Assembly: GCA_014773175.1 (NCBI GenBank)
Contig: VXCM01000309.1
Span: 1 to 64,000, forward strand
DNA: 64,000 nt
Source of the DNA: Lucifuga dentata
Taxonomy: Eukaryota > Chordata > Actinopteri > Ophidiiformes > Bythitidae
Direction of reading: 5' to 3'
In this document: positions 44,583 through 56,753 of the stretch, piece by piece
Layout of the letters: each line of letters opens with the position of its first letter
Numbering within the stretch: position 1 is the stretch's first letter
Made by a program: the position numbers and the translations under genes
The notes under the pieces: generated by a model
What the model saw: the letters and a program-made list of their open reading frames with translations, nothing else
Database searches by the model: none
What the model was told of the DNA's origin: nothing

Positions 44583-45369
44583 ATGAGCCTGAACGAGCAC
44601 TCCCTGCAAGCTCTCTCCTGGAGGAAGCTCTACTTGAGCCGTGCCAAACTAAAGGCTTCTAGCCGGACATCAGCTCTGCTTTCTGGGTTTGCCATGGTAA
44701 AGTAGAGGCAAAGCATCCTCTCCCTCTTCTTGTAGAATGGAGTTAACAGTCCTGCTGGGTGTGTAGAAAGCTTTGTTTGCTTACTTGTTTAACCCTTTTC
44801 CTTCTGTCCAGGTTGCTATGGTGGAAGTGCAGTTGGACACCAGCTATCCCTACCCACCGGCTCTCCTGATTGCCTTCAGTGCTTGCACCACTGTACTTGT
44901 GGCTGTTCATCTCTTCGCTCTGATGGTCAGCACCTGCATTTTGCCCAACATTGAGGCTGTCAGCAATGTCCACAACCTCAATTCTGTGAAGGAGTCTCCA
45001 CACGAACGAATGCACCGCCACATTGAACTGGCGTGGGCTTTTTCCACAGTTATTGGCACCTTGCTCTTCCTGGCTGAGGTGGTTCTACTGTGTTGGGTCA
45101 AGTTTTTGCCAGTGAAGGCCAACAACCCCATCAATGGTACAGTTCCATCCGGTGTGGCTGCTGCTATCACCTCCACCTCCATTATGGTCCCCTTTGGTTT
45201 AGTCTTCATAGTCTTTGCCGTGCATTTTTATCGTTCCTTGGTCAGCCACAAGACTGACAGACAGTTTCAGGAGCTGGAGGAGCTATCAAATCTGACGAGG
45301 CTACAAAATGAGATGGACCATAGAGGGGATTCTTCCATGTTGCAGTCTCCAAGCTCAGATTTCCCATAA
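44583..45369 (+). CDS. orai1: Calcium release-activated calcium channel pore protein Orai1
   Basis: Two exons, 44583-44696 and 44812-45369, give 223 residues. It starts [20 protein letters not shown], corresponding to human ORAI1 from Met64; the longer Pro/Arg-rich mammalian N-terminus is absent. Arg28 and Glu43 correspond to human Arg91 and the selectivity-filter Glu106 (MVAMVEVQL). Four membrane helices follow, then an extracellular loop 3 with one Asn-Gly-Thr sequon, and a cytosolic STIM-binding coil ([12 protein letters not shown]...LDHRGD-like). Orai1 forms the hexameric plasma-membrane pore opened by STIM1 after ER calcium depletion. Orai1 is preferred over Orai2/3 because of the loop sequence ([19 protein letters not shown]), the C-terminus and the kdm2b/morn3 neighbours. 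The intron lies between Met38 and Val39, just before the pore helix sequence. Confidence 0.97.
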
Positions 45370-46324
45370 AGTACTCATCTATGGTGGAACTCTGGACATT
45401 ACTGGCATCTTTTTTCTTTTTCTTTTTTTTACTGGAATGAAGCTATCTCACTTTGTTGTGAAATCTAGTTTTTGAAAAGAATTGTATTTTTTAGAAAACA
45501 TGTTTAATCAACTGTGAACTCACATCTGCGATAATGCATGTCTTGAAATCTGAACGTCTTAATTGTGAACCAGCACTCTAAATATGAGTCTTGTCTACTG
45601 CCTGCTATATTTATTTATTCACATATATGTTGGTAGTCCAAAAGGAAATATTGTATTTGTTTGTAAATTCCCTTATTACATTTTGTGAACCACAAGTATT
45701 TCTTTTCATCCTCATTATTAAGTATTACACGAGTTAATGTAACACTCTAATTTACTTTTTAAGATGCTTGTGGTTGATTATAATGCTTGCTGTTTGCATT
45801 GTCTGACAGAACAAGTGCCCAAACTGTATCATAGTACAGTATATTTGCACAGGATGTAGTGTTTAAATAAATACTTTTTTTAATAAGTGGTGTACTGCAG
45901 TTGGCTATTTGAAAACATAACTCTACTGTTACATATGCAACTTATGTGCAATTACTAAACAAGTAACATTTGTAGTTTTGTAAATGGATGTTCAGAAATT
46001 AGTCACAATCTGAGATTGTGACCAATTATCTTTCTGCTGGACAACCAGAGGGACCAATGCCATCTGTTGGTGAACTTTCATTTTTATCTGGGATAGAGCT
46101 GTCTTTCAGAATAGAGATTTTTTTTTTTTTTTTTNGATTTTTTTTTTTTTTTTTGACCTTACACATGTATTTACATTCATGGAAGTTATAGTGTTTAACT
46201 GCACTGTTAAAATTTGAATAACATATAACTTGGTATATTTTGTCTTGTAATAATGGTTAATTTAGTTTCATGGTAGAAAAAATTGCTATAACACAAATGT
46301 GCATGCTCTGTACCATTCTACAGT
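45370..46324. other. Convergent 3' region of orai1 and morn3
   Basis: It holds the orai1 3' UTR, with a clear AATAAA at 45866-45871, a small palindrome (46002-46022), CTCF-like cores near 46042-46075 and a poly-T join with N at 46135. No additional exon is visible. A clear minus-strand polyadenylation hexamer for morn3 was not found immediately after its stop. Confidence 0.6.
45866..45871 (+). terminator. orai1: orai1 polyadenylation signal
   Basis: AATAAA about 500 bases after the stop, in GTTTAAATAAATAC, followed by T-rich and GT-rich sequence (TTTTTTTAATAAGTGGTG) as expected for the downstream element. Confidence 0.7.
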
Positions 46325-47509
46325 TTATCGTTTTATTTTGCTGTTGTTTGCTGTGTATGAGTGTAGTGGGTTGATAACTTGTGAATGGTCATCTTGTTCA
46401 TCATCACCAGCCAAGATTTGTAGTCGAGCTTGTGCTTCAGTTAACACCAATTCTGCAGCCAACAGATGTAGCTTGAAAAAGAAGATATGTTCATATATTA
46501 GTCCATATGTCTATGAATATTTGCGTCAAACAAGGAACAGAAGGGTGAGGAAATTTAGTAATTAAATGTTGCATTAATAGTAGCTACAGTTAAAATACGT
46601 ACCTTTGGAATTGGATACTTTGTAGGTGCTGGTGCCTCATCCCTTCCAAAATCAGAGAGAGTCCCACATTTTGGTATTCCTTCCACCCAAAAGCCTTCAT
46701 AAAGTTGGCCTTTGTTTGAATAGTAGAACTTTCCATTACCATTCCTTTTCCCATTCTTCCAGGTGCCTTCATACCAATTTCCACTCGCTGTGACACAAGT
46801 TATAGGGTCAGTCTCTACAATTCACCTTCTTGACTTATTAAACCCCTAATCTATTTTAGACATATGATACACTATATGTAAAGCTCTCACCAAATCGAAT
46901 GACACCCTGTCCGTGATTCAAACCATTCATCCACTCTCCCTCATAGATGTCTCCATTACTACAGTACAACCGTCCCCATCCACTCCGATGTCCTTCACTC
47001 CACTCCCCCTCATAAACAGCTGAGTTACTGTAGAAGTACGTCCCATACCCCTAAACAGATAAAACAGGGTGCATGAGAGAATGTCAGTGTATTGTTACAG
47101 ATGTAAAACTGTCAAATACGTACATGTTTCTTGCCATCTTTCCATTCACCACAGTACCGCCTTGTGTACTTGTTGGTTTGTGGGAGAAGCACACTGTAGG
47201 TACCATATCCATCACGCTTTCCAATTTTCCACTCTCCATCATAAATGGCACCAGGCTTCTTCCAAATTTGAGTTCCCTTCCCTTGATAAATTCAACAAAT
47301 AAACATCTAAGTTATGGTTCAGACATTCTCAATAGTTACTTCCATCTATTTCATGATTTCTTACCATGCTTCATGTTGTCCAGCCACTCCCCAATATATT
47401 CATTTCCATCCACTGAGAAAACTGTGTGTCGCAGACCACATTTCTGTGCCTTTTCATCCCACTGTTTGGCCAAAGGCTCCAGTTTTGGAGCTGTCTTCAA
47501 AAATGGCAT
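46325..47509 (-). CDS. morn3: MORN repeat-containing protein 3
   Basis: Coding exons 47509-47365, 47281-47124, 47050-46891, 46787-46603 and 46471-46325 give about 264 residues (human 240). All joins keep phase. Repeated MORN units of the form Y-x-G-E-W-x-x-x-x-x-H/S-G-x-G are seen: YIGEWLDNMKHGKG, YDGEWKIGKRDGYG, YCGEWKDGKKHGYG, YEGEWSEGHRSGWG, YEGEWMNGLNHGQG, YEGTWKNGKRNGNG and YEGFWVEGIPKCG. The tail DFGRDEAPAPTKYPIPK matches the family. The last exon (LHLLAAELVLTEAQARLQILAG, then a polar tail) is less conserved and longer than in mammals. A 5' non-coding exon is implied by an acceptor at 47536. Known mainly as a testis/sperm protein in mammals, whose function is not settled. It is head-to-head with tmem120b. 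Confidence 0.93.
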
Positions 47510-47535
47510 GACTTTTTCTTGATTTGACTGAAAAC

Positions 47536-48644
47536 CTAAAAGAAAAAAAAATTAAATCAATCAATAAACACATTTTAGACCCATAAAGTCAAATATTAAT
47601 CTAGATTGGTCCCCATATGAACAAATATGAACACATAAAGCCCATTTATGAAGTCATTGTGCAAATTATTAGTCCCAAGTTTGTTTCCATATGAGCAAAT
47701 GGTTTCCTGAGCAAAAACTGTGTAGTATATTCTCATGTAGCTAAAAAAGGTTCACGCCAAGAAATGACTTAAATTAATGCGCACGAATTCACACAGGTGG
47801 GTTTAAATTACGGGAAGTAGTTAGCTGCTACGAACAAATATCATCACTCTCACCTGGCAAACTGTGATGTAAACACTCGTTCAGACCAAGCCAGTTTTGT
47901 GTTTACAACGTACACAAAGTTGAATCAGGCCATGTAGCTAATCAAATTAGCTAAGAGAATATGTTAACAGCTAAACGTACTAGCTTTAGCAACCAATGTC
48001 AGTAAGCAGAGAGCGTAAACGTTTTTGTATCCTAGCAACCGCGCTGTTTCCTGAGACTAGTGCAGCGTAAAGCTAATTCCATTTCAATGTTTGTTTAGAA
48101 AATGTCTTTATATGTTATTTTTTGTTTTTGGTTATTTGTTTGTTTGTTTGTTTATTCATGGGTGAGCTATGTACTTCAGTATTTAATACATATACAGTAT
48201 TCTACTCCAGATATACGTGAATACAGCTGTTACGTAAAAGAAGATTTTTTTTTCGTGTAGCCAATGGGAATCATGTTTTTAGTTAATGTATGCATGTGTG
48301 GTCTTTTAGGGCAGAGCTGTGTTCACGCCAGTCATAGGAGTCACATATAAACACGAATTAAACCTTCAAGACAAAAAATATCTATCTGACGATAAAAGCA
48401 GAATTCAGCATTAATGCCTGTAATGTGAACGTAGCCGGTGTCAGCGAACGGCACTGCATATTCAATCAAATGTTCTCTTTATGAAGTGTAAACTTAATGA
48501 AAGAATACCCGGACAGTGGGTCCCGTTGTGCGCATGCTCCACAAAGCCTGGTCGAACAACCGTCTGTGCTTGTGAGAGTCTGTACGGTCAGTGACCTCAA
48601 GTGAAACATTCGGAACTGTAAACTTCGTTACCTACTGCACTACC
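47536..48644. other. Head-to-head region of morn3 and tmem120b
   Basis: About 1.1 kb between start codons, AT-rich near morn3. The probable shared promoter lies around 48000-48600. No other exon was found. In-frame sequence upstream of the Tmem120b ATG is open from 48591 but contains no earlier ATG. Confidence 0.55.
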
Positions 48645-51563
48645 ATGTCCACCCCGAGACTTCAGAAGGAATGGGAGGAAATCGACCAGGAATACCAAGA
48701 ATTACAGGTGACAGGTGGCATTAGAGGAGCAGGACTACATTATCCACGATGGTCAGACCCTGTAGCGTGTCGTGGATGGTCCTGACAGCAGAGATTGTAG
48801 CGGCTAGTCTGACCATTTGTCATTCATTTTCAGCTCTGAGCTCACAGACACATCTGAGATCTGCTTCATGTTCAGATCATTGTTTCTCACCTTTTGACGT
48901 GGCTGGATTGCGCTAAGATAACCTTAGCAGCATGTTGCATGTTTTGATGCTAGTTTGCTAACAGGGTAACTTAGCTAACCACATAGTGCATGAGTATTCT
49001 AATGGATAATATTACATTATTGCTACCAAAGTTACTTAAAGGTGGCAAAGATTTCACGTGGGTGCTAGCATTGCTTTCCTGAGTAAAAGCATCAGCCGCA
49101 ACCTTACCAGGGTCTAACGAGCTAGCTCATGTTAGCTTGCTGGCTAGCATGAAATAACATTAAAGATAGTCGATTGTTGGACAGAAAACCATTTTATGTG
49201 GTGTATAAAACAATGATCTTTTGCCTGTGATATGTGGTGAAGTTGCACTATCACCTCTGTCTTTGTACTCTTATTAGACAGATGAGAATTGGAGCTGTGA
49301 TTCCATTAAATCTCAAATCTGGAGCTGCTCCATAGAGAATGAATGAGAGGAGATTGTGAAGGTGGCTCTTATTTAATCAGGGAATTTCTTGAAGAGGGTG
49401 CCACATTCTGGTGAAAAAAAAAAAAAAATCTGTAGCATCTGTGGGTTTGAAGATAGTTTGTCATGACCACACTAAACTTAGTAAGATTAAAAAAAGATTA
49501 AGATGAAAAAGATTAAAAGATTAAGATGAAACTTAGTAAGATTTAAAATCTTGAAGTTTTTCTGTTTCTAAAGAAAACACTGACATGTGATTGTTCCCAT
49601 TCTAGGTAAAAACTGTCATATGATATGCATACAGTAAAAGTGATCATATGACAGTTTTTGTGTTTCTCTTTTATGCTCTTGGAAAAGAGATTTTGAATCT
49701 CAGTAAGTTTTATCTGGTTAAATAATGGTTAAATAAAATTTAAAAAAATAAAATAAATATTGTCAAAGGACAGAAGTTGTTTAACCTCTGTCTCTGATGG
49801 ATAGATTCGCACCCCATCACACATAATTTGTTATGATTGTTGTAAGTAGGGCTGCAAATAATGACTCATATTTGCATTATTGTTAAATCTGCATATTATT
49901 GTGTCATTTAAACAACTCAGATTTTAAGAGTGATAAAATAATGACAAATGCCTTTGCCAAAGTTCCAGAGCCTAACATGTCAATTTCAAAAATCCCAAAG
50001 GTATTCCATGTACAGTGGCAAATACAATTTGCAGAAAAGTTATAATCAACACTTTTAAATAATTGATTGATTGTTTAAGTCATTTATTAAGCAGGTTCTT
50101 GCTTCTCGAAAGTGGATTATTGTTTTAAATGGACTAGAAAGAGCATCCTTTTTAATTTGCAGGACGACACATTTGTCTAACAGTCAGCAGGCTCTTCTAC
50201 CCCTGCAAGTTTTTCCTCACCTCACTTTCCTTTTTTGTCACTAGGAAACTCACAAAGTGTACAAACAAAAACTGGAGGAGCTGACCAATCTTCAGGCAAC
50301 ATGTAGCAATGCCATCAGCAAACAGAGAAAGTGCTTAAAAGACCTGAGGCACAGTTTGGCCAAGTAAGTGTTTTCTGTTCAGATTAATGCAGAAGATATT
50401 TCAGATTTTTTGCTTACACTGCAGTCATGCCTTGTGCTGGCTGTTTCCTGTTACGTTCCAGATGTGCTTTTGTCAAATTGTCAGAATGCAAATGCTTGAG
50501 GATGTCATCGCTACGCTGCTATGACACCGAATCTCGCTGTTTCAGAGCGCGCAACAACAACATCATTTATCAAACACGCTTGATCGCTATGGCAACTGAA
50601 ATTTCAGCAGTTTCTCTACATGAAATCTGAGCATGAAGGGTAAAAAATAAAGAACAAAGCTGCAGTTTTTAAACAAAACTCCCTTCCTTAGTTTCAATAA
50701 AGTAGCAAATGAGAATGTGTGCGCATGGGTGAAGAAGGAGCAAGAGAGAAACAAAGACGCCTGAACCAAAACCTGTATGATACTTGAACAAGCATGTAGC
50801 CACAAACTTCACCTATTAATGTGCCAGTCTGTGTGGTTTATTCATCTTCCAGTGTCTCAGGTGTTCATGTGTCAAAGTTTAAGAAATGGGACACACTGAC
50901 TCATAATCACAAGACATTCCTCTACTGCAGTATCATATTGTGGCTCATGAGCCTATTAGCTAATTCTTACACATTATAAAGTGGGCAATTAGAAATCCCA
51001 TGTGCATTATTTTAAGAATTGACTGTTGAAAGTCAACTGATAGTCAACTGCTGATATTTTTTCAGCAGTTAAGTGGATGAATTTCTATTTTTCCAAAAAC
51101 AATAGGTTGGTTATCTTTATTTGCTATCTTTTTACTGACTTTGATACCAGAAACGCAGGAAAAAGGAATAAAATGTCTTTGCTCATGGAGAGGATTTTGG
51201 ACTCATGCTCTTTTTAACTTGTGGGCTTTTTTTTCCACAGGTGTGCAAAAACATGTGAAGATAAAGAATTAAAACTAATAACGGACATCCAAATGCAAAT
51301 CAAAGATAAAGAAAATGTCTTCTTTGATATGGAAGCATATTTGCCAAAGAAGAATGGGTCAGTATTTGTTCATGTCTGAATTCATGCAAAGTGGACAATT
51401 CAGTCATCATAAAATAATCTTTCCCAATGTTTCTTCTTTCAGGCTTTACCTGAATTTGGTTCTGGGGAATGTAAATGTAACACTTCTCAGCAACCAGGCA
51501 AAGTATGTGATTCCTCTTTAGCCTTAGGAAAGCTTGATCTGGTTTAGATTCAGGAGTTGTCTG

Positions 51564-51600
<37 letters not shown>

Positions 51601-52104
51601 ATATCTCATCTTCGCTTTGTCTTCTGTGTAGATTTGCCTACAAAGATGAGTATGAGAAGTTCAAGCTTTATATGACAATAATCCTGATGTTCGGGGCCAT
51701 AACCTGCCTCTTCTTTTTCAACTATCGGTGAGTTCAGTTTTTTTCTCACAGTCGTCGTTGCGTCCTATAAAAATCTGAAGAATGGCTCAGTATTTCTTTG
51801 TTTCTGTCTTGTTCAGTGTCACTGATGAAATCTTCAACTTTTTGCTGGTGTGGTACTACTGCACACTGACCATAAGGGAAAGCATCCTCATGAGCAATGG
51901 CTCCAGGTGAGACGAGCATGTCCTTATGGTTAAACTTTGGAACTGATGTTAATTTATTGCGACCAGTTGAAACTGAAAAAACAAACTACTAGAGCAGTTG
52001 TTCAAGCAGCCAATTCACTGAAAGTAAAATATTTAGATTAATTCTCAGTAATGCTCAGTATGTAACTTTAACTTCTTTTGCTTCTTTTTCCTTTACTTCT
52101 AACG

Positions 52105-52136
<32 letters not shown>

Positions 52137-52261
52137 GTTCATTTGTTTTTAGGATTAAAGGCTGGTGGGTGTCACACCATTACGTGTCCACCTTCCTGTC
52201 AGGGGTTATGCTTACCTGGTGAGTTTTATCCCAAATTCTAATAGCGTGGCTTCAGAAATTA

Positions 52262-52299
<38 letters not shown>

Positions 52300-54596
52300 T
52301 GACAAACATGCACAAGTAAGCATCTAAAGTAATCAAGGCTTATGTATGGCTTCACTAACTTTATTTTGTTTAACCTTTTTTCTTCTCACAGGCCAGAAGG
52401 ACCCATGTATCAGATGTTCAGAAGCCAGTTTCTTGCTTTTTCCATCTATCAGAGTAAGATTTCTTAGTCTGGCTATCAGAAAATAGTAATTGGAGTGATA
52501 AATTTTGTGCACGTCTGTGTGGGCTCTGAAATTTGGGTAGCAAAGCAAAATTTGATATAATTCTACAAAATCTGGAACCAGAAAAGTTTTTAGAGTTCTG
52601 GAAACTAAACACGAAGCACAAATGTGCCACGTGGAGAGCTGATACAGAATAATGCAAAAATTAAAATATGGTTTTATATTCTAGAAAAGTATCGGCTGTA
52701 ATGTAACATGTATGCCGTTAGTATTTATTGAGCTCAGTAAAACCACCGTCACCATCAATGAAAACAGATTTTATTAATCAATGTAGGATATGGATTATGG
52801 CATCAGTGGGTTTTTGATCATAAAATTCTGTGGATCAGTGACATATTTTATTGTCGATGATTCGATGGCTGTCTGAGATTAGATACATTTAACCGACATC
52901 AGAATAATCTCAGAATTTCAGTGATCTGTTTGTCATTTTCCAGCGACACACTGTAATCTATATATTCATCTGTTTCTACTCCAGGTTTCGTTCAGTTCCT
53001 CCAGTATTACTACCAGAGCGGGTGCTTATATAGGCTGCGAGCTCTGGGCGAGAGAAATCAGCTGGATCTCACAGTGGGTTAGTTATATTCTATTTCTGGC
53101 TCGTTCATTTCAATGCTTTGAACTCTTGAGCCATCTGTGACAGCATGTCTGGAAAATAGGCTAAAGGTGAGACAGCTGTTACAGATATCAGAGTAAGCCA
53201 AGTAAGACCTCACTGAATTTTTCCTCATGAATCACAGTTTAAAGAAATTTGATTTGTTTTGCATTCACGACGATGATTTGTGTGTTATACCGTGTAATTT
53301 AATGCGAGGTCACTGTTAACAGTTTCTTTGTCTGTCTCTGCAGAGGGATTTCAGTCCTGGATGTGGCGAGGCCTCACTTTTCTGTTGCCTTTCCTCTTTT
53401 TTGGCCATGTAAGCTGAAACTTATGCTTTTCTTCTGTTTTTTTCTTCAGCTTTAGTAAAACCTCCAGGCTGCAGAAAGGGCCATACCGGGGATTTTGCAT
53501 GTTTGAGGCCAATAAATACTACCCGCATACATGTTACATTACTGAATTGCTTTAAAAGTAATACATCAATCTCAATGAAAAAAAAAATTAAATCAGGTTT
53601 ATTTGTCCCATGATAGACTGTCAATACTTGCAATTTGGTCCAGATCCAGACAAGAATATGGATCAGGTGGACTAAAATATATGCTTCAACAGCTGTCACA
53701 TGAATGGAATTGCTGTACAGTTACAAATGTAACCATAAAGTTGGCTGAGATGATGCTGAGTCAGCAGCCTGCAAATGTTTTTTACATATATTTAGTAGTT
53801 ACAGAGATAAATAGAAAAATATTGTGTTTATTTTAAGCATTTCTTTCTGCTAGCAGGGTATGCACTGTAATAAATGCCCTTCTGGCTTGTTTTTGTGGTT
53901 TTTGTTCGCATTAAATACATTAAGATCTTGCACTGACTAATTGTGATTTTTTTTTTTTTTTTTTTTTTTTGTACCACTACACAAATAAAGAGAGATTATA
54001 TTTCCTTAACAAAATTCAACACAGACTATGAAAGGCGGTGTTTTTCAGGGAGACCTGATTAGTTGAAAAGTAAGATGAGTATCGGGACATAAAGTGCTTG
54101 TGGAATAATGTGTGCAAATCCATTATGAAATCTCACGTCTCATCTTTCTCCACAGTTTTGGCAGCTGTACAACTCAGTGACCCTGTTTCGCTTGGCAGGA
54201 CATGAGGACTGTAAAGAGTGGCAGGTAAGGACCTTAGTAAAAATGAGAGTTTGGTACATGTATTAATCCTGCTGTAACTCCACACGTACAAACTGCTTTT
54301 TACAACCATTTGTGTATTTCTGAATCTAATTAAATTATTCTGCCAAACAATCAATGGAATATAGACTGTTGAATTTCTTTGAAGCCCGATATAGTGACAT
54401 ATTATACTGTAGAAATAATGACAGTTGCAACACATGACAATGATTTGTCTTGAGATTAAAGCCATTTTTCATCTTTCAGATTTTTATGCTGGCACTGACA
54501 TTTCTTGTCTTATTCCTTGGGAATTTCCTCACCACGCTGAAAGTCGTTCACCAAAAATTTCAGAAAAACCAGGAAAAGGTGCAGAAAAAGGACTGA
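48645..54596 (+). CDS. tmem120b: Transmembrane protein 120B
   Basis: Twelve exons: 48645-48707, 50245-50363, 51241-51357, 51443-51502, 51632-51727, 51817-51906, 52153-52218, 52392-52453, 52985-53077, 53344-53408, 54156-54224 and 54480-54596. The phase-consistent frame of 338 residues matches the usual 339. The N-terminal third is a helical coiled coil ([20 protein letters not shown]...). The family signature [20 protein letters not shown] follows, then six membrane helices from about residue 132, including [19 protein letters not shown], the [15 protein letters not shown] segment (His190/His191) and [20 protein letters not shown]. The tail is lysine-rich ([11 protein letters not shown]). TMEM120 proteins sit in the nuclear envelope/ER, form dimers with an ELOVL-like fold and, for TMEM120A, bind coenzyme A. 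A role in adipocyte differentiation is reported, and a claimed mechanosensitive channel function is disputed. The 120B assignment rests on sequence plus synteny. Confidence 0.95.
49608..49659. repeat. 52-base unit with perfect 17-base inverted ends
   Basis: AAAAACTGTCATATGAT (49608-49624) and its exact reverse complement (49643-49659) flank 18 bases, in tmem120b intron 1. It could be a tiny miniature inverted-repeat element or a template-switch foldback. Confidence 0.85.
52665..53545. mobile_element. Partial copies of the inverted-repeat transposon family in tmem120b
   Basis: A right-end-like fragment lies at about 52665-52750 (ATGTAACATGTATGCCGTTAGTATTTATTGAGCTCAGTAAAACCACCG). A left-end-like fragment lies at about 53476-53545 (GGGCCATACCGGGGATTTTG and CATGTTTGAGGCCAATAAAT). 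They fall either side of exon 9, so they are two truncated insertions and not one element. Confidence 0.6.
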
Positions 54597-56365
54597 GAAT
54601 GAACTTAGACAGCTTGAATCCTCACAGCCAGTAATCCTGAAGCAAAATGCACAATTGCTTGATAGATCAGTGACAATAGGATTCACCGGGAGCAGACCAA
54701 ACTGAAACCACTGATCCTCTCAGGCTTTGATGAGAGCAGCAGCATCGAGTCGACGTGTTTGGCAAACAGGCTTTTGCTTTGAACTGACTCCTTGTTTTTG
54801 CTGCACAGTCACAATGCAAAGTGGTTTTCACCTGCTAGATGAACTGAAACCACTTTATCATGTACATAAACTGTCTATGGAAAGAGTGTTTTTTTTTTTG
54901 TTTGTTTTTGTTTTTTTGTTTTGGGGGGTGGGATGGGGAGGGGCTTGTGTCCATGCGTGAATTTGTAAGAGCCTTTGTTCAAATGATATGCAAGTAAAAA
55001 GAGGCTAGGTAGCATCAACTCACAGAGCAGTATGTAGTCTGCCTTTGAAGACTGGTGTCTGTCATATAGATGCTTCATACTTCTGTGAAGTCATAACGAT
55101 CAAACTGGAAACAAAAAATTGTACGCTCCATTACTTGGTTTTCCCAATTTTTCATGAGTAGTACTTACAGTAACTCCATATTGTGCTATTTCAGTGATTT
55201 TCCCTTGCATTTTTTCTTGAAGAAGACAAAAAAATAGGTTCACAGTTCCAGAAAAACCAAACACAGAAACGGTATAACTGATGGGCCAGTGTCTGAATAT
55301 TGCAATATATGCGTTGTAAAGGAAACAACCCCTTACAGCCAGTGGTATTTCCTTTTTTTTTTTTTTTTTTNTTTTTTTTTTTTTTTTTTTCCCATTATTT
55401 TCCTGATTGCTTGAAAGAGTGATAATAATGGGGTTCCTCCTTTCAGCTGGTTGCAGAACTTTCAAAAGCTGTAAAATGTAAAGACTAAAATTGGTGATCA
55501 GACCAAAAATGTACTGTATCTGAAAACCTATTTAACACTTGTTTCTAGGGATTAAAATTTTTCATTTTAATTCCTTAAAGCAGCAATTTCACTGGACATC
55601 GCTCTTCTGATCTTAACACAATGCTAACCAATTCTTTGATCCTTCAAATCTTGCTGGCGTATAGTTTCCAGCTTAAGCATTTTACCACAAAGGTGTGAAG
55701 TTAGAAGAAATGTTCAAATCTGGATCATTGCTGTGCTGAAAAGAAAATATGCTAGCTCCAATCTTGTGTGACTTTGCAAAACTTTATCATGATAAAAGTG
55801 CTGCTATTGTTGCTGGTACTGTAACACCATAATTTAGAATGATGATTAAAAATGTACTGGATTATTGTTTTTATAATTCCAGTCTGCATATATCAGCTAA
55901 TTTATGGCCAACTCCTGAAATTTTGGTATTGTTGGCTGTCGTTGTGTCCGGTTCTTGTTCCGATGGATTATTGGTTCAGATGAGTTGATCTAAATGTCTG
56001 TATTGTGTCAGGTCTCCATTGCCTTATTCTCCCTGCAGCCTGTCACAGCAGAAACCTCCTCTTCATATGTTTAGAAAATCTAAAGGCCATTCTGTTACGT
56101 GTCCTTCTCTAGAATGCAATCATGCTCCTGAATAGAAACAGTATTATTTATACCGTATATGTTTTATTGGGGGTGAGTTGAAGCATGATGAGCTGCAGAT
56201 CAAAAATGTTGCCACAGTGCACAAAACAACTTGATTTCCTCATTTTTACAATGTAGCTGGTGTTGAAATGTTACATCATTTCCCTCAAAACTGTAACTGG
56301 TGCCTGAATATCATCTGTAACAGTTGACAAATTCTCATTCTCTCAACCATAGTTGTAAAATTTGA

Positions 56366-56371
56366 AATAAA
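56366..56371 (+). terminator. tmem120b: tmem120b polyadenylation signal
   Basis: AATAAA in TTGAAATAAAATCC followed by a T-rich block (TTGTTCTTTTTTCTTTTTTTG) about 25-45 bases later. It implies a 3' UTR of about 1.8 kb. Earlier hexamers were not seen. Confidence 0.65.
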
Positions 56372-56747
56372 ATCCTAATTAAGATTATTGTTAATTGTTC
56401 TTTTTTCTTTTTTTGTGCATGACTGTGAAAGTGATGTATTTATTTCAATGTTGTGCCTTGAATGCACCATGTGATTACAGCTATTAGACACATTTGGGTA
56501 TTCCAACACTAGTGGGCGCCATTGGTAAACATAAGAGACCTTCATCAAGTTGGCAGAGCTCCAAAAACAAAAACTTCAAACCAGTGTTTGAAATTATCTT
56601 TGGTAGATAGCCATTAAAGGTAGTATGATTCTGATTTATTTAAATGTCCATTTCCATTGCCAATTTGTTTTCTAACAATATCAGTCAGGCTGCAATGGTC
56701 AGGGGACCTGGTCTGATTCTCTCTCTCTCTGGACAGAAAAATAACAC

Positions 56748-56753
56748 TTTATT
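56748..56753 (-). terminator. rhof: rhof polyadenylation signal
   Basis: On the minus strand AATAAA lies about 455 bases after the Rhof stop and is followed by GTGTTATTTTTCTG, a plausible downstream element. It lies only about 380 bases from the opposing tmem120b signal. Confidence 0.55.

Noticed and set aside
48591..48644. N-terminal extension of Tmem120b from an upstream in-frame frame
   Set aside because: The extension begins at GTG with no ATG, and [10 protein letters not shown] at 48645 matches the usual family start.
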